Assembly (NCBI GenBank): GCA_035361075.1
Contig: DAOSBX010000050.1
Coordinates: 13,149 to 21,583 of the forward strand
Source of the DNA: Candidatus Hydrogenedens sp.
GTDB lineage: Bacteria; Hydrogenedentota; Hydrogenedentia; Hydrogenedentales; Hydrogenedentaceae
Length of the DNA: 8,435 nucleotides
Direction: 5' to 3'
Shown piece after piece: positions 1 to 4,725 of this stretch (its first letter is position 1; each line of letters starts with the position of its first letter). The position numbers and the translations under genes were made by a program. The notes below the pieces were generated by a model. It had not been told where the DNA came from. It made no database searches and saw nothing but the letters and a program-made list of their open reading frames with translations.

Positions 1-114
1 CCACCATATATGCAAAGTACTGATATGTCCATGTCGGATATTTTTTTCCTTAGCACTTTCTATACCCACTTCCTTTACCGGAAACGACTCTTCAATAAAC
101 CGTTTACTTGTCAT
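1..114 (-). CDS. DUF1156-type adenine-specific DNA methylase, N-terminal fragment
   Basis: Only the first 38 codons are in the window; the gene continues beyond position 1. The peptide begins MTSKRFIEESFPVKEVG and continues with ESAKEKNIRHGHISTLHIWW. This closely matches the start of DUF1156 / COG1743 DNA methylases, whose N-terminus typically reads K(R/K)xIE...P(L/V)...ESxxEKxIRHGHxSTLHxWWARRP. The family is predicted to be N6-adenine methylases of 900-1000 residues with a Zn-ribbon, and it occurs in anti-phage loci. The ATG at 114-112 is preceded by a strong Shine-Dalgarno run (GGAGGAGGA, 126-118) four bases upstream. The gene lies 144 bp downstream of the helicase on the same strand, so the two probably form one operon, although the gap contains its own TATAAT box and dyad. 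The catalytic motif is outside the window, so activity cannot be judged. The family call is firm for so short a piece because the conserved RHGHxSTLHxWW block is present. Confidence 0.8.
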   Translation of the reverse strand, partial: MTSKRFIEESFPVKEVGIESAKEKNIRHGHISTLHIWW

Positions 115-123
115 AAATCCTCC

Positions 124-139
124 TCCAGATAATCAACTT
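124..139 (-). promoter_or_regulatory. 16-nt motif shared with the helicase leader (copy A)
   Basis: The plus-strand sequence TCCAGATAATCAACTT differs at one position from TCCAGATAATCTACTT at 3665-3680. Here it sits directly between the TATAAT box and the methylase Shine-Dalgarno, covering the expected transcription start and ending 10 bases before the ATG. Its position in front of both defence genes suggests a binding site for a common regulator, acting on DNA or on the mRNA leader. Confidence 0.4.
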
Positions 140-161
140 ATTATAAAGTAAACATACTTTA
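140..161 (-). promoter_or_regulatory. Putative internal promoter and operator for the methylase gene
   Basis: On the minus strand a perfect -10 hexamer TATAAT occupies 145-140, 25 bases before the methylase ATG. It overlaps a perfect inverted repeat TAAAGTA-N4-TACTTTA (144-161). I found no convincing -35 hexamer at 16-19 bp spacing. The element may therefore need an activator, or the TATAAT may be chance in an AT-rich gap. A dyad overlapping a -10 box is a typical repressor position. The call rests on pattern alone. Confidence 0.4.
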
Positions 162-197
162 CCATATCATAATACTAATAATACACGCATCCAGTGT

Positions 198-219
198 AGC
201 GGGAGCATCCTTGCTCCCG
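198..219. repeat. Hairpin-type 22-nt interspersed repeat, copy 1
   Basis: A perfect 7-bp stem (CGGGAGC at 200-206, GCTCCCG at 213-219) encloses a six-base loop, with a possible extra G-T pair at 199/220. No run of T follows on either strand, so it is not a classical intrinsic terminator. It matches copy 2 (235-256) at 19 of 22 positions, which marks it as a REP-like dispersed element rather than a single hairpin. Confidence 0.7.
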
Positions 220-234
220 TATAAAAAGCGTTAT

Positions 235-256
235 AGCGGAAGCATTCTTGTTCCCG
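235..256. repeat. Hairpin-type 22-nt interspersed repeat, copy 2 (decayed)
   Basis: This is a second copy of the element at 198-219, in the same orientation, starting 37 bp further on and ending just past the helicase stop codon. Its three differences (G to A at 240, C to T at 246, C to T at 251) are all transitions. One of them breaks a stem pair and one leaves a G-T wobble, so this copy folds less well. It lies immediately 3' of the helicase coding sequence on the transcribed strand and could affect mRNA stability there. Confidence 0.6.
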
Positions 257-279
257 ACCTACTCAACCTTTCCCGACCT
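251..279. repeat. Short direct repeat straddling the helicase stop codon
   Basis: TTCCCGACCT occurs at 251-260 and again at 270-279, a 19-bp period that spans the TAG stop (261-259). The last codons of the helicase (…RSGKVE) are thus partly a copy of its 3' flank, or the reverse. This suggests a small tandem duplication at the gene end. No function is implied. Confidence 0.4.
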
Positions 280-3200
280 CTCTATTTCTTCCATCCTCAC
301 AATATATCTAACCACTTTTTCTTCAGGTTGCATATTGTCCGCAGGATTCCGAACAATCTTCAATTCAGGATTTGTAGATGCGTTAAACACAATATACAAA
401 TAATAATCATCTTTAAATCGTTGTGCATGTAGCCATTCATTCTGCGTAATAATAACATCCCCTTTATCCGCACGCGTTTTAACCTCTATATACCGTATCC
501 CAATAGATTCCCCATTCTCATCATATTTCACAGAACGAATATCAAACCCTAAATTCTGTTCAGAAACATCCTCAGGATTCCTCCCCTGCTTCCGTTCATA
601 TTCCATTGCGACATGCATACCTATTGCTTCTATCTCTTCACTTACAATAATGGGTTTCTTCCCTTCTCGTTTTTGATAGGGCATTACTCGAACAACCGAT
701 AAAAGACGAGGAGTCTCCATAGATAGGGATGTCTCTTTTTGAATCTGTTTACGTAACTCCTCTTTTTGGTGTTCGTATCGTCTCTTCTTCTCCTTAGTAT
801 TGTTTATTACCAGTTCCACATTTTCACCGTTATCTTTCCGTTTTTCTAATTTTATTAGGTCCTCATCTAATTTATCAATGAAATATTCTAATGATTTCAC
901 CCCATAGTTCTTCTTAATTTCTGCCTGCCGATTCCGTTCCTGAAGCAATTCGTTCTTATATTCTTCCAGCGCCTGCAAAGCGGTGCGTAATACCTTATTC
1001 TCTATTTCCTCTACGGATAAAGATGACTCCGATATAGGTTGATTTTCTTGCTCTAAGTCCCAAAGGATAGACGGTGGAATAGGTTTAATGTTTGCTCCAT
1101 CTGTATAAAATGAAAAAAGCCGTTTTCCTGCGGTAGCCCCTGTTCCATCCTCAATTTCACCTTCATAAAAGATAATATATCCATCCAGTTTTCCGTCCGG
1201 ATCATAAAAAACAGCTCCTTCCGCAAGATTATCCATTAATGTGTTTTCTATCCATTGTTGGACCGCCTCAAACAAGGGATGTCCAAATGATAAAAATTCA
1301 ACCGTTGAGTCCCTTAGCGCCACTTCCTTATCGAAGGTAACTCGTTTATATTTATTCTGAACCAACCCAAAACGTTTACGAAATTTCTCATCTTCTGCAA
1401 TCCTTCGTAGTTCATAAGGAACCGATTCTATAGAATAGATTTTTTCACCTATTTTCTTCATAGTCCCTTTTAAATAACTATATACCTTCTTAAAATACAG
1501 TTCTGTATATTCCGGTATTAACCGATTTTCTTTGGCTTTTTGGGATAACTCCTTTATTGAGGTAAAGTTTATATGTTTGGTTACAAGCGTATCCGAAAAA
1601 ATGTTCTCCTTAACTTGGGAAATAAACTCTTCATTAATTTCAGGAATGGTTCCTTCAAGAATCTCATTAATATCCCGGGCATTCAATGCAGCATCTGTTA
1701 ATGCCTCCGCTACTTTCTTGCTTTCTATAAATTCACCAATAACATCATATACCTTATCTGAACCAAGAGCACTACGAATCTCTTCTAATTTTTCAAGAAT
1801 ACGGTTTAACACACTTCCTTCTCGTGTATCTATCGCAACAAAATTGTGAACATACACCTCGCGACTCTGTCCATAACGATGAATTCGCCCCATACGTTGT
1901 TCTAACCGATTCGGATTCCACGGAATATCATAATTAATCATCAAATTACAAAACTGTAAATTAATACCTTCACCCGCCGCTTCTGTGGCTATTAAAATGT
2001 CTGTCTTATTCCTGAAAGTATTTTCTGCATCAATCCGTTCTTCTAAATTCATACCACCATGAATTGTATTCACTCGAAAACCCCATTGTTGAATCTTTCC
2101 GGCAAGATATTCAAGGGTATCTCGGGATTCCGTGAAAATAAGTATTTTCCTTTTTACAGGGTCTTCAATGTTCTTACTCAGTTCTTCTATAGATTCTCTC
2201 AATCGTTTTAATTTTATTTCGTTTTCTCCTTTAATGATTTCTTCCGCCCGCAGAATAAAATTATCTATTTGTTTGATTTCTCCTTCCAATTCTTCTTTAT
2301 TTCTGGAACTGCTTACTGTTTCCCATTTTTCTTCTTCTTTCCATCGTTCTTGTTCGGAAAGATCTTCAATTTCATCAATATCTGTGATATATTCTCTCTT
2401 CTCTTCTTTTTCGGGTTCAGGTTGGTTTAAATATTCTTTTAACCGGTTCTTTCTCCGTTTTAAAGACTCTAAGAGGGCATACATACTCGAGGCAAAACGA
2501 CGCTGAAGAATGACAAGTGCAAATGCAACATTCTTTTTCTTCTCATCATCTTTGAGCTGTTTATACTGTTTCTCAACATATTTTGATAAGTCGTTATACA
2601 AAATTTTTTCAGCCGGAGACTCTCTCCCCAAATCGTATGGAATCGTTCTTACATTCCGCGGTGTAAATAGGGGTCTGCCATCAAAATCTCTCAAATCTTC
2701 CTTAATTCTACGAATAAAAAGAGGATTATTCCCTGCCTTAATGGACTCTATCATCATTTGATTTGTGGCAAAAAATCCAGGTTCTAACAGGTCTAAAAAT
2801 AGACGAAAATTATCCGCATCTCCTTTATGCGGTGTAGCCGTAAGGAATAAAAGATGTTCCGTGCAATTAGACAATACCTCCCCTAATTTATACCTTTCCG
2901 ATTTTTCTGTTTTCTGTCCATAACGATAAGCACTAAGTTTGTGAGCTTCATCAACAATGATAAAGTCAAAATTTGTACTGGATAATGTCTGCTTCACATC
3001 ATTTTGCTTGGCAAAATCAATCGAAGTTATACATTGATTATACTTTTCCCAGATATTTACACGATATCCCTCATCAAAACGACTCCGATCTATAATTTCA
3101 AAATCTTCCTCAAATCGGTCCTTCATCTCCCGTTTCCACTGGTCTTTCAGATGTCCAGGGACAACTATTAAAATTCTTTTAATTAAACTACGTAGTTTCA

Positions 3201-3636
3201 GTTCTTTAATAATCAATCCCGCCATAATCGTTTTTCCAGCTCCCGGATCATCTGCAATCAAAAAACGAATACGCAATAACTTCAAAACATAGTTATATAC
3301 CGCATCAATTTGGTGAGGCAAGGGGTCCACTTTGGATACATGCACCGCAAGCAACGGGTCATACAACGAAGCATAACGATACCGAATCGTTTCTAACGAA
3401 AGAAAAACCTCCTGAGCGGGTTTAGAGAATGTCCCACATGAGGGAAGAATCGTTAATTTATTTAAATCATCTTCTCTTAGTGTTAAATTTTTATATTTTT
3501 TACTTTTAATTAATACCCCTGTCATTTGGATATAACCACCTATTATACATTCACATGTGTCTATTTTCATAGGTTCAGGTAAAAACGGATCAGAAATAAC
3601 AGTTCCTTTTTTTAACTTTTCTAAAATATTTTCCAT
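259..3636 (-). CDS. SNF2/DEAH-type helicase with C-terminal DUF3883 domain (DISARM DrmD-like or DUF1156-associated)
   Basis: This 1125-residue protein is a predicted ATP-dependent SF2 helicase/translocase of a phage-defence or restriction-like locus. Visible motifs are: a Q-motif-like LPHQIDAV near 106-113; Walker A DDPGAGKT at 129-136 (K135, T136), a variant of the usual DDxGLGKT; DEAH at 229-232; motif III TATPHKGD at 266-273; HGGM near 526; TEAAGEGINLQ at 551-561; and arginine-finger motif QRMGRIHRYGQ at 580-590. Both RecA lobes are therefore complete. Residues 390-490 are a charged, probably helical insertion between the lobes, and 880-970 look like a coiled coil. The C-terminus (about 995-1100) resembles DUF3883, with GFDI (D1032) followed by EVK (E1051, K1053), as in PD-(D/E)xK nucleases. 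The start is fixed by AAGGAGGA seven bases before the ATG. It is transcribed ahead of a DUF1156 methylase. The order helicase-methylase fits class 1 DISARM, but DUF499/DUF1156 systems carry similar helicases, so no symbol is given. Confidence 0.88.
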   Translation of the reverse strand: MENILEKLKKGTVISDPFLPEPMKIDTCECIIGGYIQMTGVLIKSKKYKNLTLREDDLNKLTILPSCGTFSKPAQEVFLSLETIRYRYASLYDPLLAVHVSKVDPLPHQIDAVYNYVLKLLRIRFLIADDPGAGKTIMAGLIIKELKLRSLIKRILIVVPGHLKDQWKREMKDRFEEDFEIIDRSRFDEGYRVNIWEKYNQCITSIDFAKQNDVKQTLSSTNFDFIIVDEAHKLSAYRYGQKTEKSERYKLGEVLSNCTEHLLFLTATPHKGDADNFRLFLDLLEPGFFATNQMMIESIKAGNNPLFIRRIKEDLRDFDGRPLFTPRNVRTIPYDLGRESPAEKILYNDLSKYVEKQYKQLKDDEKKKNVAFALVILQRRFASSMYALLESLKRRKNRLKEYLNQPEPEKEEKREYITDIDEIEDLSEQERWKEEEKWETVSSSRNKEELEGEIKQIDNFILRAEEIIKGENEIKLKRLRESIEELSKNIEDPVKRKILIFTESRDTLEYLAGKIQQWGFRVNTIHGGMNLEERIDAENTFRNKTDILIATEAAGEGINLQFCNLMINYDIPWNPNRLEQRMGRIHRYGQSREVYVHNFVAIDTREGSVLNRILEKLEEIRSALGSDKVYDVIGEFIESKKVAEALTDAALNARDINEILEGTIPEINEEFISQVKENIFSDTLVTKHINFTSIKELSQKAKENRLIPEYTELYFKKVYSYLKGTMKKIGEKIYSIESVPYELRRIAEDEKFRKRFGLVQNKYKRVTFDKEVALRDSTVEFLSFGHPLFEAVQQWIENTLMDNLAEGAVFYDPDGKLDGYIIFYEGEIEDGTGATAGKRLFSFYTDGANIKPIPPSILWDLEQENQPISESSLSVEEIENKVLRTALQALEEYKNELLQERNRQAEIKKNYGVKSLEYFIDKLDEDLIKLEKRKDNGENVELVINNTKEKKRRYEHQKEELRKQIQKETSLSMETPRLLSVVRVMPYQKREGKKPIIVSEEIEAIGMHVAMEYERKQGRNPEDVSEQNLGFDIRSVKYDENGESIGIRYIEVKTRADKGDVIITQNEWLHAQRFKDDYYLYIVFNASTNPELKIVRNPADNMQPEEKVVRYIVRMEEIERSGKVE

Positions 3637-3656
3637 ATTTACTTCCTCCTTCTTAT

Positions 3657-3686
3657 ATTATCTATCCAGATAATCTACTTTGTCCA
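3657..3686 (-). promoter_or_regulatory. Putative helicase promoter with overlapping operator dyad
   Basis: On the minus strand TGGACA (3686-3681) and GATAAT (3662-3657) are separated by 18 bp; each matches the sigma-70 consensus at five of six positions. A perfect inverted repeat, ATTATCT-ATCC-AGATAAT on the plus strand (3657-3674), covers the -10 box and part of the spacer, as expected for a repressor operator. The 16-nt motif shared with the methylase leader (3665-3680) fills almost the whole spacer. One reservation is that the predicted start, near 3650, would give a leader of only about 14 nt beginning inside the AAGGAGGA ribosome site. The true start may lie further upstream. Confidence 0.4.
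3665..3680 (-). promoter_or_regulatory. 16-nt motif shared with the methylase leader (copy B)
   Basis: TCCAGATAATCTACTT on the plus strand is the counterpart of 124-139 with one mismatch. It lies 29-44 bases before the helicase ATG and overlaps the AGATAAT arm of the local inverted repeat. In the methylase leader only this arm and its flank are kept, not the full dyad, so the conserved part may be the recognised half-site. Confidence 0.4.
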
Positions 3687-3725
3687 ATTCATTCAATCCC
3701 CTCCGCCCCGTCCGTTTTTTTGTTT

Positions 3726-3761
3726 GTCTGTCCTGTCCGACTCGTCCGACTGGTCCGACTC
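3726..3761 (+). repeat. 9-bp repeat array 1 (GTCCGACNN), 3' flank of four-helix gene
   Basis: Four 9-bp units occupy 3726-3761: a degenerate GTCTGTCCT, then GTCCGACTC, GTCCGACTG and GTCCGACTC. The last base coincides with the first base of the TAG stop codon (3763-3761) of the four-helix-bundle gene. Further decayed unit-like sequence (a GTCCG before a T run) lies just before it at about 3710. Orientation is the same as in the other three arrays. Confidence 0.8.
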
Positions 3762-4333
3762 TACTCTTTCTTCTCTCTATCTCGCCAACGTTTCCGTTCA
3801 TGATACATCCGCTCCGTAAAACCACCCTTCTCCAAAAACTCCCGCTCCAACCGTTCTAACTGCTTCCTCAACAAATATGTCGCCTGATGAATCAAACAAA
3901 TCACCGTATTTCCCGCAACCTCTGCCGACGCTGTCCTTATCCCATAAATGTCCGACGTGTCCGACTCGTCCGACCTGTCCGACTTATACATCTCCCTTAT
4001 CCTTCGTGCCTCCGGCGAATCCTTGCCCCATTGTCTCAACCCATGCTGTCTCAAATAATCCTCATAATCCCGCAACAACTCCTCCAAACTTGCCTTTGCC
4101 ACACCTGTCAACTTAATCTCCATCTTCTTTGATGTCGCAGACGCCATACTCCCTTCTGCAATATTTTGAACTCCACTCCTGCTCGCCTGAATCATCTGGT
4201 CATGTGTTCTTGATTTCTTATCAATGAACCGCTCACAAAACAATACCGTCGCATCATATATCTCCTGCGCTACTTGAAAACTCCGCAATCTCCGATAGCC
4301 CCCATGTGGAGGAATTAACCTCCCATCAGACAT
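3761..4333 (-). CDS. Four-helix-bundle suffix-domain protein (S23 / Avd-related)
   Basis: The protein has 190 residues. Residues 14-98 match the S23-like four-helix-bundle fold: RSFQVAQEIYD, then FIDKKSRTHDQMIQASRSG, QNIAEGSMA and a long helix ending LLRDYEDYLRQHGL. Residues 138-185 (AGNTVICLIHQATYLL...FLEKGGFTERMY) match the characteristic C-terminal 'suffix' extension of the subfamily. Relatives of this fold include proteins encoded in 23S rRNA intervening sequences and the Avd accessory protein of diversity-generating retroelements. Their basic surfaces are thought to bind nucleic acid, but the suffix subfamily has no established function. Residues 118-128 are an (S-D-X)n run encoded by an in-frame 9-bp repeat array, inserted in a loop between the two conserved parts. 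The ATG at 4333 has AGGAAGGA a few bases upstream. No reverse transcriptase or template repeat is in the window, so an Avd role is not supported. Family call good, function unknown. Confidence 0.82.
   Translation of the reverse strand: MSDGRLIPPHGGYRRLRSFQVAQEIYDATVLFCERFIDKKSRTHDQMIQASRSGVQNIAEGSMASATSKKMEIKLTGVAKASLEELLRDYEDYLRQHGLRQWGKDSPEARRIREMYKSDRSDESDTSDIYGIRTASAEVAGNTVICLIHQATYLLRKQLERLEREFLEKGGFTERMYHERKRWRDREKKE
3950..3985 (+). repeat. 9-bp repeat array 2, inside the four-helix gene
   Basis: Four units (GTCCGACGT, GTCCGACTC, GTCCGACCT, GTCCGACTT) lie within the coding sequence, in the same plus-strand orientation as the intergenic arrays. Because the unit is 9 bp the array is frame-neutral. 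Read on the minus strand it encodes Lys/Arg/Glu/Thr-Ser-Asp repeats (residues 117-128). It falls between the conserved core and the conserved suffix, where length variation would be tolerated. Confidence 0.85.
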
Positions 4334-4362
4334 AATCCTTCCTTTCTCTTTTGTGTTATTTT

Positions 4363-4398
4363 GTCCGACTTGTCTGACTCGTCCGACTTGTCCGACCC
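4363..4398 (+). repeat. 9-bp repeat array 3, between four-helix gene and tRNA-Pro
   Basis: Four units (GTCCGACTT, GTCTGACTC, GTCCGACTT, GTCCGACCC) lie 29 bp upstream of the four-helix gene ATG and 10 bp beyond the encoded CCA end of the tRNA. On the transcribed minus strand adjacent units can pair, because GTCGGAC is self-complementary except at its central base. A transcript reading out of the tRNA would therefore carry a short structured spacer here. Confidence 0.85.
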
Positions 4399-4408
4399 TT
4401 TAAATTCA

Positions 4409-4486
4409 TGGTCGGGGCGGCCGGATTTGAACCGGCGACCCCTTGGACCCAAACCAAGTGCGCTAGCCGGACTGCGCTACGCCCCG
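4409..4486 (-). tRNA. tRNA-Pro (anticodon TGG)
   Basis: The reverse complement folds into a full cloverleaf of 78 nt including an encoded CCA. The parts are: acceptor stem CGGGGCG paired with CGCCCCG; D arm GCGC/GCGC with a 10-nt loop containing GG; anticodon arm CTTGG-TTTGGGT-CCAAG giving anticodon TGG; a 5-nt variable region; T arm GCCGG-TTCAAAT-CCGGC; discriminator A; then CCA. The C1-G72 pair and G35-G36 are typical of bacterial tRNA-Pro. It has its own promoter upstream (4497-4526). No terminator-like T run follows the CCA, so readthrough into the four-helix gene 75 bp downstream is possible. Confidence 0.96.
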
Positions 4487-4496
4487 AAACCATACT

Positions 4497-4526
4497 ATTA
4501 TACCTCTTCCACTCCTAAAATAGCAA
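4497..4526 (-). promoter_or_regulatory. sigma-70-type promoter of tRNA-Pro
   Basis: On the minus strand TTGCTA (4526-4521) and a perfect TATAAT (4502-4497) are separated by 18 bp. The -10 box ends 10 bp before the first base of the mature tRNA, leaving a leader of only a few bases, which is usual for tRNA genes. The adjacent repeat array begins 15 bp upstream of the -35 box. Confidence 0.65.
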
Positions 4527-4541
4527 TTTCACCATCACCCC

Positions 4542-4649
4542 GTCCAACCCGTCTGACTTGTCCGACGTGTCCGACTCGTCTGACTTGTCCGACGTGTCTG
4601 ACTCGTCTGACTTGTCCGATGTGTCCGACTCGTCCGACCCGTCCGACTC
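4542..4649 (+). repeat. 9-bp repeat array 4, with 27-bp higher-order period
   Basis: Twelve 9-bp units run without a gap from a degenerate GTCCAACCC at 4542 to GTCCGACTC ending at 4649. Units 2-10 form three successive 27-bp blocks (4551-4577, 4578-4604, 4605-4631), each made of GTCTGACTT, GTCCGACGT-type and GTCYGACTC-type units. The second and third blocks each differ from the first by a single transition. All three plus-strand frames stay open, which creates an artificial in-frame extension ahead of the GH51 gene starting from a TTG at 4558. Confidence 0.9.
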
Positions 4650-4725
4650 TCCCCCCAACTTTATTTGCATTTATCTCTCCTTTTTTGCGATAACAATTAT
4701 TGAACCTAAACACGGAGAAACAAAT
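4650..4725. other. Leader of the glycosidase operon
   Basis: This 76-bp AT-rich stretch separates the large repeat array from the GH51 start. A weak promoter may be read as TTGCAT (4665-4670), 18 bp, GATAAC (4689-4694), but the -35 match is poor. GGAG at 4714-4717 is the ribosome binding site. No operator-like dyad stands out. Confidence 0.3.

Larger units (their letters stand above)
115..258. other. Helicase-methylase intergenic region with regulatory and repeat elements
   Basis: This 144-bp gap is long for two genes that would otherwise be a tight operon. Reading in the transcribed (minus) direction it holds two copies of a hairpin-forming 22-nt repeat (235-256 and 198-219), an AT-rich stretch, a 7-4-7 inverted repeat (144-161), a consensus TATAAT (145-140), the 16-nt motif shared with the helicase leader (139-124) and the methylase ribosome binding site. 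The layout suggests attenuation or mRNA processing after the helicase and a separate promoter for the methylase. I see no coding potential in it. Confidence 0.6.

Noticed and set aside
198..219. Intrinsic terminator of the helicase gene
   Set aside because: The stem is good but no T run follows it on either strand, and a second related copy shows it to be an interspersed repeat.
211..432. 73-aa plus-strand frame, and other plus-strand frames between 1532 and 2761
   Set aside because: All are antisense to the helicase gene, with no ribosome sites or recognisable domains.
3877..4132. Two overlapping plus-strand frames rich in Pro, Thr and Cys
   Set aside because: They are antisense to the four-helix gene, which has clear family motifs. 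Their low-complexity composition comes from the repeat.
4409..4486. tRNA-Pro as an attachment site for the defence island
   Set aside because: I found no second copy of the tRNA 3' end in the window and no integrase. The far border is outside, so this stays untested rather than supported.
4542..4649. CRISPR array
   Set aside because: Units are contiguous 9-mers with no unique spacers, and no cas gene is present.
3726..4649. Diversity-generating retroelement, because of the Avd-like fold
   Set aside because: There is no reverse transcriptase, no template/variable repeat pair and no adenine-biased variation. The repeats are microsatellite-like.
4361..4693. 110-aa plus-strand open frame containing GRPDLNRRPLGPKPSALAG
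   Set aside because: It reads antisense through tRNA-Pro and through two repeat arrays. This peptide type is a well-known artefact of tRNA genes.
4498..4713. 71-aa minus-strand frame rich in Val-Gly-Arg
   Set aside because: It is a translation of the 9-bp array in another frame, with no ribosome site or conserved domain.
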